Source: JBCDHN01 sp964351855 (GTDB lineage Bacteria > Verrucomicrobiota > Verrucomicrobiia > Verrucomicrobiales > DEV007). Taken from it: a stretch of 64,000 nucleotides of DNA. The notes under the pieces are model-generated. The model had not been told where the DNA came from. It worked only from the letters and a program-made list of their open reading frames with translations, and made no database searches. Position numbers and translations under genes: made by a program. Of the stretch, positions 9,626 to 19,711 are shown in pieces. The stretch is from positions 25,833 to 89,832 of the forward strand of contig CAYGQD010000002.1 in NCBI GenBank assembly GCA_964351855.1, in the 5' to 3' direction. The stretch's first letter is position 1, and every line of letters begins with the position of its first letter.

Positions 9626-10177
9626 ATGACTGATACCCAAACAGCGGGAAAAAATACCCCGCGTAATCTTGATAAGACCACGATCATTGATGCGATCTTG
9701 GACGATATTAACCAATCGCCCTTTGTGATCGTGACGGAGTATACCGGGATTACGGTGGACCAATTCAGCGAACTGCGGAAGCGATTGCGAGCCACGGGTT
9801 CCAAATGCCAGGTTGCGAAGAACACCTTTGTCAGAGAAGCGCTTCGCAGCGCGGAAGCTCCTTCGGAAATTGAAGATAGTCTGAAGGGCCAGACGGCAAT
9901 CGTTACTGGCGACCAAGACATCTGTGCTGCGGCGAAAGTTCTGAAAGACTTCGCGAAAGAATTTCAGAAGCCAGCTCTCAAGTCCGGAATTCTGGATGGA
10001 AAGTTCATTAGCGAGTCGGATATCAAAGGCTTGGCGGATCTGCCTCCAAGGCCGGTATTGCTGGCAACCCTTCTCGGTGTTCTCTCCGCGCCTGGATCGA
10101 AGTTGGTTCGCACGCTCAACGAGCCGGGCGCTTCGTTGGCACGACTCCTCCAAGCCAAGGCGAGCAAAGAAGGATAA
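9626..10177 (+). CDS. rplJ: 50S ribosomal protein L10
   Basis: This is a 183-residue L10 with a short polar N-terminal extension (about 15 residues) before the conserved IIDAILDDINQSPFVIV region. It also carries the RATGSKCQVAKNT motif. It anchors L12 dimers to the ribosome. Unlike its neighbours it has a clear GGAG eight bases before the ATG. The 131 bases between it and rplL form a leader of unclear structure. Confidence 0.96.
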   Translation: MTDTQTAGKNTPRNLDKTTIIDAILDDINQSPFVIVTEYTGITVDQFSELRKRLRATGSKCQVAKNTFVREALRSAEAPSEIEDSLKGQTAIVTGDQDICAAAKVLKDFAKEFQKPALKSGILDGKFISESDIKGLADLPPRPVLLATLLGVLSAPGSKLVRTLNEPGASLARLLQAKASKEG

Positions 10178-10308
10178 TAAAACAATTTGAACGGATAGCC
10201 TGAATTCCTCAGGCTTGAATCAAAACTACAAATGGTTCCTTGTCGGTCCTGCGGCGGTAGGACTGAAACGGTGAAACGCCTTTCGCCACGACGATACCGC
10301 AAACTAAC

Positions 10309-10689
10309 ATGGCTGATCTAAATAAAATCAAAGAAGAGCTCAATAAGCTCACCATCCTGGAAGTGGCCGAACTGGTCAAGACCCTCGAAGAAGAGTGGGG
10401 CGTAAGCGCTGCTGCACCCGTAGCTGCGATTGCTGCCGTCGGTGGCGGTGGAGACGCAGCTCCTGCTGAAGAGAAGACGGAGTTCGACATCGTTCTCGAA
10501 AGCTTCGGTGACAACAAAATCGCTGTCATTAAAGAGGTCCGCGGTGCGGTCCCAGGTCTCGGTCTGGCAGACGCCAAGAAGATGGTCGAAGCCGCTCCCG
10601 CCACGTTGCGCGAAGGCGTTGGCAAGGATGAAGCAGAGGAAATCAAGAAGAAGCTCGAAGAAGCTGGAGCGAAGATTACTCTGAAGTAA
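10309..10689 (+). CDS. rplL: 50S ribosomal protein L7/L12
   Basis: The 126-residue protein has the N-terminal dimerisation helix pair, an Ala/Gly hinge (about residues 36-50), and the C-terminal factor-binding domain with KIAVIKEVRGAVPGLGLADAK. It recruits translational GTPases. There is no Shine-Dalgarno before the ATG (CGATACCGCAAACTAAC). A strong hairpin terminator begins 27 bases after the stop codon. Confidence 0.97.
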   Translation: MADLNKIKEELNKLTILEVAELVKTLEEEWGVSAAAPVAAIAAVGGGGDAAPAEEKTEFDIVLESFGDNKIAVIKEVRGAVPGLGLADAKKMVEAAPATLREGVGKDEAEEIKKKLEEAGAKITLK

Positions 10690-10715
10690 GGGAATTTATC
10701 CTTTTCATCTTTAAT

Positions 10716-10750
10716 GCCGCACCTGAAGAAATTTGGGTGCGGCTTTTTTT
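10716..10750 (+). terminator. Rho-independent terminator/attenuator after rplL
   Basis: GCCGCACC (10716-10723) pairs with GGTGCGGC (10736-10743) and is followed by seven T. In well-studied bacteria a partial attenuator sits in the same place between rplL and rpoB and sets polymerase subunits below ribosomal proteins. The same role is likely here. Confidence 0.9.
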
Positions 10751-11209
10751 CTTCGAAAAACGAGGATTGAGGCCGATCTGCAAGACCGAAACAACGGGTC
10801 GAGCCAATTCAGGTTTATTTTTGATCTAAATCTTTACGTTTTATGGTTGACTTCGTCGAGACTTGTTGTTCTCTGGTCAGCTCCCGCTTTGAAATCTCGC
10901 GACAAGAGTCCCCGGCCTTCCCTGAATTCTAGTTTGTCAAAATCTTCCCGAACGCTCACTCCATGGTTGAACCTTCAATCAAGGCTGAGCGTTTTTGCGC
11001 CGGAAGGGCTTTCGGCTGGTTGGGGCGTTATCGTGATTGGTTTTTTGAAGAGGTAGATCGCGACTCATACGTCTCATGTCGGCGCTTCCGCGTCCAGCAT
11101 TTTTCGGCCCTGACTCGATTCCGAATCGACGAGAATTTCGGACTCTCTCCGCGACTTGCGCGCGGCTCACCCAACTCAAAATTGCCACAAACCCTAGACT
11201 CCAACTAGA
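10751..11209 (+). other. 459-base gene-free region before rpoB
   Basis: No convincing gene is present; the frame at 10733-11056 begins inside the terminator and has no family resemblance. The region probably holds an rpoB promoter. A TTGACT at 10847-10852 and TTGATC at 10821-10826 are possible -35 elements, but neither has a good -10 at 16-18 bases. Confidence 0.55.
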
Positions 11210-14200
11210 ATGGAAAAACTGGAACGACGCTACTTCGGCCAACTCAAAGAGCCTATCTCCCCTCCTAACCTCATCGAGGTCCAGGTGGAATCCTACGAGG
11301 AATTTCTGCAGCGCGATGTGCCACCGAGCAAGCGCAAGATGACCGGTTTACATGCGGTCTTTAAAGAAGTTTTTCCAATCAATAGTTATGACGAAAAGTT
11401 CACGTTGGACTTCGTTACCTACGACGTGGGAGATCCAAAGCTGTCGGCGTTGGAGGCTCTTCAGGAAGGAGAGACTTTTAGTGCGCCTCTCTATGTCACG
11501 TTTTCTTTGAAAGAAGAGCAGGGAACGAAAGAAGAACGGGTTTACATGGGAGAATTACCCCTGATGACCCGTCGTGGAACGTTCGTGATCAATGGGGCTG
11601 AACGAGTGGTCGTCAGCCAGTTGCACCGTTCACCAGGCGTTTGCTTCGAGCGGAACTATCACCTGAACGGTAAAGAGTTGCACGGCTTCCGCATCATTCC
11701 GGACCGCGGATCGTGGCTGGAAGTGCAGTTCGACACGAATGATCTTCTTTACGTTTATTTGGATCGTCGTCGTCGTCGGCGGAAGTTTTTGGCGACCACC
11801 TTCCTTCGGGCGATCGGTTATGGAACGGATGAACAGATCATCCGCGAATTCTACGACGTCGAGGACTTGAAGCTTCGTGAAGATATCGACGAAGAGATTT
11901 TAAGTTCGAAGGTGCCGTTTACGGACCTCCTGGATGGGGAGATCATTCTCTGTAAAGCGTATGAGCCGATGACGATCGGTGTCGTGAAGCAGTTGATTGC
12001 CCTCGGTCACAAGAAAGTTCCCGTTGTCGATACCAGCCGGGACGACATTCTCATCAAGTCGCTCAAGAAGGATCCAGCGCACGATGAAGAAGAAGCTCTC
12101 AAGGACATTTACCGTCGTCTTCGCCCTGGCGATCCGCCGACCGTGCCCAATTCACGAGCTTTGTTGAAGCGCCTTTTCTTCGATGCGAAGAAGTATGATC
12201 TCACCAGGGTTGGGCGCTACAAGATCAACCAGAAGCTGAATCTGGACATTGATTCGGACGAGCGCGTTTTGGTGAAAGAGGATTTCGTCGCCGCTCTCAA
12301 GTATTTGCTCAAGCTGAAGCATAACGAAGGGGTGCTCGATGATATCGATCACTTGGGAAGCCGTCGGGTCAGAGCCGTTGGTGAGTTGCTTGGCAACCAA
12401 TGCCGCGTCGGACTTGCTCGGACCGAGCGATTGGTCAAAGAGCGAATGACGCTGTTCGACGTGAACATCGAGGGGATGACGCCTCAGAAGCTGATCAACC
12501 CGAAAGCGCTCAGCGCGGTGGTGCGAGACTTCTTCGGCCGTTCTCAGCTCAGCCAGTTCATGGACCAAACCAATCCGCTTTCCGAACTGACTCACAAGCG
12601 TCGTTTGTCGGCGCTCGGGCCGGGGGGATTGAATCGTGACCGTGCCGGTTTCGAAGTTCGTGACGTTCATCCTTCGCACTATGGACGGATTTGCCCGATT
12701 GAGACCCCGGAGGGTCCGAATATTGGTTTGATCAATTCGATGTCCACCTTTGCGCGGATCAACGAGTTTGGATTTATCGAAACTCCTTATCGCAAAATTG
12801 TGAAGGGAGTGGTGAAGCCTGATATCGAATACCTCACCGCCGACCAGGAAGAGCAGCATTACATTGCTCAGGCGAACAATCCTTTCGATGAGAAAGGGAA
12901 CTTCACGAACAAGAAGATTACCGTTCGTTTTCGAGGAGATTTCCTCGACCTCGAGCCTGAGAAATCATCTTACATGGACGTTTCTCCGAAGCAGTTGGTT
13001 TCGGTTGCGGCGGGTTTGATTCCCTTCTTGGAGCATGATGATGCGAACCGAGCCCTGATGGGTTCGAACATGCAGCGCCAAGGCGTTCCGCTGTTGATTT
13101 CCGATTCCCCTTACATTGGGACCGGGATGGAGGCGAAAGTCGCGCAAGACTCCCGTGCCGTGATCGTTGCTGAAGGACCCGGCGTGGTGGCTGCGGCGAC
13201 GGCAGAAATGATCGTGACGACCAAAGATGGGAAACTTCCCGTCACCGACCGCGAATTCCTCTCCAATCCGAACTCCGTGAAGCCGAATGCGAGCAAGGGG
13301 ATTCACGTATATCCGCTGCGCAAATTCATGCGTTCCAATGCCGGAACCTGCATGAACCAGAAGCCGATCGTCCGGCTCGGAGACAAGATCAAAGAGGGGG
13401 ACATTCTCGCTGATGGACCGAATACGGAATACGGTGAGTTGGCGCTCGGACGCAACGTCCTCGTGGCCTTCATGCCTTGGAACGGTTACAACTTTGAGGA
13501 CGCCATCGCCATTAGCCAACGCGTCGTTAAAGAAGACGTTTATACCTCGATTCATATTGATGAGTTCGAAGTAGGAGCCCGCGACACGAAACTGGGACCA
13601 GAAGAGATCACTCGAGATATTCCGAACGTGGGTGAGGAAGCGCTCAAGAATCTCGCCCAGGATGGGGTGGTTCGAGTGGGGGCCGAAGTGAAGCCCGGAG
13701 ACATTCTTGTTGGAAAAATCACGCCGAAGAGTGAGACCGAGTTGGCTCCTGAAGAGCGACTGCTTCGCGCCATCTTTGGTGAGAAAGCTGCCGACGTGAA
13801 GGATACGTCGCTTCGGGTTCCCTCCGGTTGTACTGGCATTGTCATGGATGTTCGCGTCTCTTCTCGCAACACGCCGACTCGGCAAAAGCTGAGTAAGGCG
13901 GAGAAGGAGAAGCAGATGAAGGAGATCGATGAAGAGTGGAAGCGGAAGCGCGAGGAGCTGACCGACGAGTTGACGGAAAAACTGAGCGATGTGTTGCTTG
14001 GTGAGAAGATTCCGTTGGATGTCGTCAACGGCCAAACCGGCGAAATCGTCATCCCCGCCAACAAGAAGATCACCAAGACGCTCCTGCGCAAATTGGCAGA
14101 GAGCTACGATACCATTGAAATCGATCCCAGCCCGATTCGGGTGAAGATCGTTGAGATCATCGGAGGCTTTGAGCAGAAGTTCAGCGATGCGGATGAGCAA

Positions 14201-15046
14201 CGTGATACGCGACTTGATTCGATCGAGACCGGAGATGATGTCGATCCCGGTATCATCAAGCAGGTCAAGGTCTACGTCGCGAAGAAGCGGAAGCTGAGCG
14301 TCGGTGATAAGATGGCGGGTCGTCACGGAAACAAAGGGGTTGTCGCCAACATTGTTCCGGAGCAGGACATGCCGTTTCTGTCTGATGGAACGCCCGTCGA
14401 TATCTGTTTGAATCCTCTTGGGGTGCCGAGCCGCATGAACGTCGGGCAGGTTTTGGAAACGCACCTCGGGGTCGCGGCCAAAGCGCTTGGATTCAAAGTC
14501 GCCACTCCGGTCTTTGACGGGATTTCCGAAGCGAAGGTCCTCGAATACATGAAGGAGGCGAAAAAGGTCGAGGGTTACACCTGGATCGGCGAGAACGGAA
14601 AATCGACGCTCTACGACGGTCGGACAGGCGATGCATTTCACCAGGAAGTCGTGGTCGGGATCATCTACATGCTGAAGCTAGGCCACTTGGTCGAAGACAA
14701 GATTCACGCACGTGCCGTCGGTCCTTATTCTCTCGTTACGCAGCAACCATTGGGCGGTAAGGCGCAGTACGGTGGCCAACGTTTTGGAGAAATGGAAGTC
14801 TGGGCACTGGAAGCCTATGGTGCCGCCTACACCTTGCAGGAGTTGCTCACGGTGAAGTCCGATGACGTCCAGGGCCGAACCCGGATTTACGAAGCGATTG
14901 TGAAAGGGGATAATACCTTGGAGGCCGGCACGCCGGAATCCTTCAACGTCCTGATCAAAGAAATGCAAAGTCTGGGGCTGAACGTAAAAGTTGGGCCCAG
15001 CGCGCAGTCTGAAGCTGAGCAAATCGAAAGCCTTGGAGCCGCCTGA
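11210..15046 (+). CDS. rpoB: DNA-directed RNA polymerase subunit beta
   Basis: The 1278-residue beta subunit is complete. It runs from a short N-terminus through the rifampicin region (FGRSQLSQFMDQTNPLSELTHKRR), then GRICPIETPEGPNIGLI, the catalytic-face KMAGRHGNKGV and the C-terminal GGKAQYGGQRFGEMEVWALEAYGA. A charged coiled insert around residues 900-925 (EKEKQMKEIDEEWKRKREE) precedes a region with an INGQTGE-like turn. The rifampicin region shows the usual sensitive-type residues Ser, Gln, Asp, His and Arg. There is no Shine-Dalgarno; the leader reads AGACTCCAACTAGA. rpoC follows after 137 bases. Confidence 0.98.
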   Translation: MEKLERRYFGQLKEPISPPNLIEVQVESYEEFLQRDVPPSKRKMTGLHAVFKEVFPINSYDEKFTLDFVTYDVGDPKLSALEALQEGETFSAPLYVTFSLKEEQGTKEERVYMGELPLMTRRGTFVINGAERVVVSQLHRSPGVCFERNYHLNGKELHGFRIIPDRGSWLEVQFDTNDLLYVYLDRRRRRRKFLATTFLRAIGYGTDEQIIREFYDVEDLKLREDIDEEILSSKVPFTDLLDGEIILCKAYEPMTIGVVKQLIALGHKKVPVVDTSRDDILIKSLKKDPAHDEEEALKDIYRRLRPGDPPTVPNSRALLKRLFFDAKKYDLTRVGRYKINQKLNLDIDSDERVLVKEDFVAALKYLLKLKHNEGVLDDIDHLGSRRVRAVGELLGNQCRVGLARTERLVKERMTLFDVNIEGMTPQKLINPKALSAVVRDFFGRSQLSQFMDQTNPLSELTHKRRLSALGPGGLNRDRAGFEVRDVHPSHYGRICPIETPEGPNIGLINSMSTFARINEFGFIETPYRKIVKGVVKPDIEYLTADQEEQHYIAQANNPFDEKGNFTNKKITVRFRGDFLDLEPEKSSYMDVSPKQLVSVAAGLIPFLEHDDANRALMGSNMQRQGVPLLISDSPYIGTGMEAKVAQDSRAVIVAEGPGVVAAATAEMIVTTKDGKLPVTDREFLSNPNSVKPNASKGIHVYPLRKFMRSNAGTCMNQKPIVRLGDKIKEGDILADGPNTEYGELALGRNVLVAFMPWNGYNFEDAIAISQRVVKEDVYTSIHIDEFEVGARDTKLGPEEITRDIPNVGEEALKNLAQDGVVRVGAEVKPGDILVGKITPKSETELAPEERLLRAIFGEKAADVKDTSLRVPSGCTGIVMDVRVSSRNTPTRQKLSKAEKEKQMKEIDEEWKRKREELTDELTEKLSDVLLGEKIPLDVVNGQTGEIVIPANKKITKTLLRKLAESYDTIEIDPSPIRVKIVEIIGGFEQKFSDADEQRDTRLDSIETGDDVDPGIIKQVKVYVAKKRKLSVGDKMAGRHGNKGVVANIVPEQDMPFLSDGTPVDICLNPLGVPSRMNVGQVLETHLGVAAKALGFKVATPVFDGISEAKVLEYMKEAKKVEGYTWIGENGKSTLYDGRTGDAFHQEVVVGIIYMLKLGHLVEDKIHARAVGPYSLVTQQPLGGKAQYGGQRFGEMEVWALEAYGAAYTLQELLTVKSDDVQGRTRIYEAIVKGDNTLEAGTPESFNVLIKEMQSLGLNVKVGPSAQSEAEQIESLGAA

Positions 15047-15183
15047 TCTTCTGAATCTCCACATCCCTAGCACGGACCATCGAGCCGCAAATGCGCCCTT
15101 GAAAAAAGGCGATCAGCGACACCGGAGTCCGCTTCTCTTTCAATCTTCCCGTCCTCTTACTCCCTAAATCCCACCTTTTTACT

Positions 15184-18100
15184 ATGGAAAACAGCGTCCA
15201 GTCACACTTAAAAGAACTCTTTGGCGGCGAGCTAAAGGGTAAAGGATTTGACCAAGTCACCATCACAGTGGCTTCCGCCGATGTCATTCGCTCCTGGAGC
15301 GAAGGCGAGGTGAAGAATCCTGAAACCATCAACTACCGAACCTTTAAGCCGGAAAAAGGTGGTTTGTTCTGCGAACGAATTTTCGGCCCCACCAAGGACT
15401 GGGAATGTGCTTGCGGAAAATACAAGCGGATCAAACACAAAGGCGTGATTTGTGATCGCTGTGGGGTCGAAGTGACACTGAGCCGGGTTCGCCGCGAGCG
15501 GATGGGTCACATTGAGTTAGCCGTTCCGGTCTCTCACATCTGGTTCTACAAGTGTATGCCATCGCGGATCGGATTGATGCTCGACATGAGTGCCCGCCAC
15601 CTCGAGCGCGTGATTTATTACGAAGACTACATCGTCATCAACCCGGGAAACACGCCCCTCGAGGCTGGACAGCTACTCACAGAGATGGAGTGGCGCGAGG
15701 CGGAGGAGGAATACGGTGAAGATTCTTTCCGCGTCGGGATGGGCGCTGAAGCGGTGAAGGAGTTGCTCGCGACGATCAACCTGGCGGACCTTGTCGTGGA
15801 ATTGGAGGAGGCGATGACTAAAACGCGCTCCAAGCAGATTCGGAAGAAATTGGCCAAGCGCCTCAAGTTGGCTCAAGGCTTTTCGAGCAGCCACACCCGT
15901 CCGGAGTGGATGGTTCTGGAAGTCCTTCCGGTTATTCCTCCAGACTTGCGCCCACTGGTGCCCCTAGAAGGAGGGCGTTTCGCAACTTCCGACCTGAACG
16001 ATCTCTATAGGCGCGTCATTAACCGGAATAATCGCTTAAAAAATCTCCTTCAGCTAAAGACGCCGGATGTGATTATTCGGAATGAGAAGCGGATGCTCCA
16101 GGAGGCTGTGGATGCTCTCTTCGACAACGGTCGTCATGGTCGTGCCGTTACCGGCGCTGGAAACCGGGCGCTCAAGTCTCTGAGTGACATGCTGAAAGGG
16201 AAGAGTGGTCGTTTCCGTCAGAACTTGCTCGGAAAGCGGGTCGATTACTCTGGTCGTTCCGTTATCGTGATCGGGCCTGAACTGAAGCTGGGTCAGTGTG
16301 GACTGCCCAAGAAAATGGCCCTCGTTTTGTTCGAGCCGTTTATCATTCGTCGCCTGAAAGAGATGAACTTTGTTCACACCGTCCGAAGTGCGAAGAAGAT
16401 GATCGAGCGGAGGACTCCCGAGGTCTGGGATATTCTGGAAGAGGTCACTAAAGGGCACCCGGTCATGTTGAACCGCGCCCCCACCTTGCACCGTCTCTCG
16501 ATTCAAGCATTTGAACCGGTTCTGATTGAGGGATCGGCCATTCGTCTTCACCCGTTGGTCTGTGGTGCCTATAACGCTGACTTCGACGGGGACCAAATGG
16601 CGGTTCACGTTCCTCTTTCGATTGAGGCGCAGATGGAAGCCCGCATGTTGATGTTGGCACCTAACAATATTTTCTCGCCGTCCTCTGGACGTCCGGTGAC
16701 GACGCCGTCTCAAGACATTACCTTAGGCTGCTATCACTTGACTTGGACGAAGCAACTTCCAATTCGCGAAGAGGAGCAACTGAGGTCGCTGCCACTTTTT
16801 GCAGACATGGGAGAGGTAGAGTTTGCCGTCGCCACGCGGCGCATCCATATTCACGACGCGATCCGGCTCAAGAATCCGGATTTTGGCAAGGGCTCTGTCT
16901 ATGGCGAGAAAGATGTTAAAGTCATCGTCACGACGCCAGGGCGCGTGCGGTTCAACGAGATTTGGCCTCAGGGACTGGGCTTCATTAATAAAACCGCGAA
17001 CAAGAAGGTTCTCGGCGACGTAATCTGGCGCTGTTACCAAGTTTCGGGTCAGGATGAAACCGTCCTCGCTTTGGATCGGCTCAAGAATCTTGGCTTCCGG
17101 GAAGCAACCCGTTCGGGAGCATCCATCGGAATTAGTGACATGGTCATTCCCGATGAAAAGCGGGCTGCTCTCGACAAAGCCTACGAGCAACTCGGAGTCG
17201 TCGAAGCTCAGTACACCCGAGGCATCATTACCAACGGAGAACGCTACAACCGCGTGATCGATATCTGGACCGATGCCGGTGATGAAATTACTAAAGCGCT
17301 GTTCCGGACCATCGAATACAACGACGGCAAGAATGCACCGAATCCGCTCTTCATGATGGTCGATTCAGGCGCTCGTGGTAACCGCCAGCAGATTAAGCAG
17401 CTTTCCGGGATGCGCGGATTGATGGCCAAGCCCAGCGGTGAGATCATCGAACGTCCCATTACCTCGAACTTCCGTGAGGGATTGACGGTGCTCGAATACT
17501 TCATCTCGACCCACGGAGCCCGGAAAGGTCTGGCCGATACCGCCTTGAAGACGGCGGACTCAGGTTACCTGACCCGGAAACTGGTGGATGTCGCTCAGGA
17601 CGTGATTATTACCGAGCACGATTGCGGCACGGTGAACGGCATTGTCGTTGCTCCGATTTACGAGGGTGACGAGGAAGTCGTGGACCTGCAGACCCGGACC
17701 TATGGACGAGTCAGCGCGGAGCGCGTGAAGGATCCGGTCTCTGAAGAAGTGGTCGTAGACCTCAATGAACTGATTGATGAAGACGCTGCCGAGCGCTTGG
17801 CCAAAGTGGGTTGTGAGCAACTGAAGATTCGTTCGGTGCTGACGTGTGAATCCACCATCGGTTGTTGTGCCCTTTGCTATGGCATGAGTCTGGCGACCCA
17901 GAAAATGGCGGACGAAGGTGCGGCGGTCGGAATTGTTGCTGCTCAGTCGATTGGTGAGCCTGGAACGCAGTTGACGATGCGAACCTTCCACGTTGGTGGA
18001 GTTGCTGCTCACTCCTTGAAGCAGCCAATCATCAAGCTCAAGAACAGCGGTATTCTGCGCTACAACAACCTTCGGACGGTTGAGAGTGCGGATGGTCGAT

Positions 18101-19350
18101 GGGTTGTGTTGAGCAAAAACGGAAGCATCAGCGTTCATGACACGGGTGGTCGCGAACTGGAAAGCCACAACTTGGTGGTCGGCTCGGAAATCTCCAAGCC
18201 TGACAACGCCAAAGTTAAAGCCGGTGAAACCATCGTGCAATGGGATCAGCACAACATTCCGATCATTACGGAGATGCCCGGAAAGATCGGGTTCCGCGAC
18301 ATGATTCTCGGGATTACGGTGGCCAAGAAAGCTGACGAATCGTCAGGTGGTCAGAGCATGGTCGTCGTTGAGCACAAGGAAGATTTGCATCCGCAGGTCG
18401 TGATTACCGATCCGAAGACCAAAGAAATTCTGGCGAGCTACTCGATTCCTGCCGGGGCTCACTTGTCCGTTGAAGAGGGCCAGAAAGTGACTGGGGGAAC
18501 GATGGTTGCCAAGACGCCACGGAAAGTTGCCAAGACGAAGGATATTACTGGTGGTCTACCGCGCGTCGCTGAACTCTTTGAAGCGCGGAAGCCTAAAGAC
18601 TCTGCCGAGATCGCCAAGATCGATGGTATTGTCGAACAGAGCGGAATGGCTCGGGGCAAGAAGCGTCTCGTCATTACCGATCCGGATACCGGAGAGGAAG
18701 AAGAGCACCTCATTCCCATGAACAAGCACATCGTTGCTCAAAACGGTGAGCTTGTCGAAAAAGGTTCCCAACTGACCGAAGGCCCCGTTGTTCCTCACGA
18801 AATCCTTGAGATTTGTGGACCGCACGAGTTGCAGGAACACTTGGTCAACGAAGTTCAGGAAGTTTACCGTCTCCAAGGGGTGGAGATTAACGATAAGCAC
18901 ATCGAAATCATCATCCGGCAGATGCTTCGAAAAGTGAAAGTCACGGACCCCGGCGACACCCATTTCCTTTGGGGAGACCAGATCGAGCGAATCGATTTCG
19001 AACTCACGAATAAGGATATCGAAGAACAAGGCGGGAAGCCTGCTGAGGGCGAACCGGTCTTGCTCGGTATCACCAAGGCATCGCTGGAGACGGACAGCTT
19101 CATCTCTGCTGCCTCCTTCCAAGATACTACCCGAGTTTTGACCGATGCGGCGACGCTCGGAAAAGTTGATACCCTCCGTGGATTCAAAGAGAACGTGATT
19201 ATGGGTCACCTCATTCCGGCAGGAACTGGTTTCCACCGCTCACGGAATATCGAAATCAAAGCTACGGTTGAGCCAGAGAAAACGGAAGAAGTCGATTTCC
19301 TCGAAGAGGATCAGGAATCTGCCGAACCAGATTTTGCGGCGATGGATTGA
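15184..19350 (+). CDS. rpoC: DNA-directed RNA polymerase subunit beta-prime
   Basis: The 1388-residue beta-prime subunit is complete. Zinc site 1 is C75-x-C77-x12-C90-x2-C93. The catalytic magnesium loop is NADFDGDQM starting at residue 464, and zinc site 2 uses C814, C888, C895 and C898. The trigger-loop region GIVAAQSIGEPGTQLTMRTF is intact, and an acidic tail ends the protein. The start has no Shine-Dalgarno (CCACCTTTTTACT before the ATG). A perfect terminator follows, so rpoC ends the operon. Confidence 0.98.
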   Translation: MENSVQSHLKELFGGELKGKGFDQVTITVASADVIRSWSEGEVKNPETINYRTFKPEKGGLFCERIFGPTKDWECACGKYKRIKHKGVICDRCGVEVTLSRVRRERMGHIELAVPVSHIWFYKCMPSRIGLMLDMSARHLERVIYYEDYIVINPGNTPLEAGQLLTEMEWREAEEEYGEDSFRVGMGAEAVKELLATINLADLVVELEEAMTKTRSKQIRKKLAKRLKLAQGFSSSHTRPEWMVLEVLPVIPPDLRPLVPLEGGRFATSDLNDLYRRVINRNNRLKNLLQLKTPDVIIRNEKRMLQEAVDALFDNGRHGRAVTGAGNRALKSLSDMLKGKSGRFRQNLLGKRVDYSGRSVIVIGPELKLGQCGLPKKMALVLFEPFIIRRLKEMNFVHTVRSAKKMIERRTPEVWDILEEVTKGHPVMLNRAPTLHRLSIQAFEPVLIEGSAIRLHPLVCGAYNADFDGDQMAVHVPLSIEAQMEARMLMLAPNNIFSPSSGRPVTTPSQDITLGCYHLTWTKQLPIREEEQLRSLPLFADMGEVEFAVATRRIHIHDAIRLKNPDFGKGSVYGEKDVKVIVTTPGRVRFNEIWPQGLGFINKTANKKVLGDVIWRCYQVSGQDETVLALDRLKNLGFREATRSGASIGISDMVIPDEKRAALDKAYEQLGVVEAQYTRGIITNGERYNRVIDIWTDAGDEITKALFRTIEYNDGKNAPNPLFMMVDSGARGNRQQIKQLSGMRGLMAKPSGEIIERPITSNFREGLTVLEYFISTHGARKGLADTALKTADSGYLTRKLVDVAQDVIITEHDCGTVNGIVVAPIYEGDEEVVDLQTRTYGRVSAERVKDPVSEEVVVDLNELIDEDAAERLAKVGCEQLKIRSVLTCESTIGCCALCYGMSLATQKMADEGAAVGIVAAQSIGEPGTQLTMRTFHVGGVAAHSLKQPIIKLKNSGILRYNNLRTVESADGRWVVLSKNGSISVHDTGGRELESHNLVVGSEISKPDNAKVKAGETIVQWDQHNIPIITEMPGKIGFRDMILGITVAKKADESSGGQSMVVVEHKEDLHPQVVITDPKTKEILASYSIPAGAHLSVEEGQKVTGGTMVAKTPRKVAKTKDITGGLPRVAELFEARKPKDSAEIAKIDGIVEQSGMARGKKRLVITDPDTGEEEEHLIPMNKHIVAQNGELVEKGSQLTEGPVVPHEILEICGPHELQEHLVNEVQEVYRLQGVEINDKHIEIIIRQMLRKVKVTDPGDTHFLWGDQIERIDFELTNKDIEEQGGKPAEGEPVLLGITKASLETDSFISAASFQDTTRVLTDAATLGKVDTLRGFKENVIMGHLIPAGTGFHRSRNIEIKATVEPEKTEEVDFLEEDQESAEPDFAAMD

Positions 19351-19373
19351 TTTCCCTGCTTGAAGTCATTTTA

Positions 19374-19411
19374 GCGCGTCTATCGAATCCGTTCGGTAGG
19401 CGCGCTTTTTT
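19374..19411 (+). terminator. Rho-independent terminator of rpoBC
   Basis: A 14-pair hairpin runs from GCGCG (19374-19378) to CGCGC (19401-19405) around a TCCG loop, with two G-T pairs in the stem. It is followed at once by TTTTTT (19406-19411). Confidence 0.95.
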
Positions 19412-19711
19412 GTTTTGAGAATAGGGGAGGTCAAATGATCAAAACCCAGCTTTCAAGTTCACTGCTCCCGCAAAAATCGCCAGAGGAATAGAGGAATGAA
19501 GGTTGGCTTCAAGACCTTGTCTCAAACTCTGTGTCCGACGCGGAAACTCTTTCTTTCCTTCCTCCCAGCAGGAGACAAATCGAGAGAAGAAAAGAGGGAG
19601 AGCAGGAATTTTCGAAAGAAAAGTCACAAGGTAGCCAAACGTTTGTCGAAATGTCCCTAACAGACATCCACAAACCCGGTCACGTTAGCAACTCGCTGTT
19701 GCAGGAAGGTC
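19412..19711. other. 300-base spacer between the rpoBC and sigma/anti-sigma units
   Basis: This spacer lies between convergent units. I see no gene, RNA or clear minus-strand terminator. The stretch around 19550-19630 is purine-rich (many GAAAGAGGGAGAG-like runs), and short open frames there resemble nothing. Confidence 0.5.

Noticed and set aside
10847..10875. Sigma-70 promoter for rpoB at TTGACT
   Set aside because: No acceptable -10 element at 16-18 bases.
10733..11056. 107-codon frame before rpoB
   Set aside because: It starts inside the rplL terminator hairpin and encodes nothing family-like.
12965..14641. 558-codon minus-strand frame inside rpoB
   Set aside because: rpoB is certain on the plus strand. 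The antisense translation has no recognisable motif.
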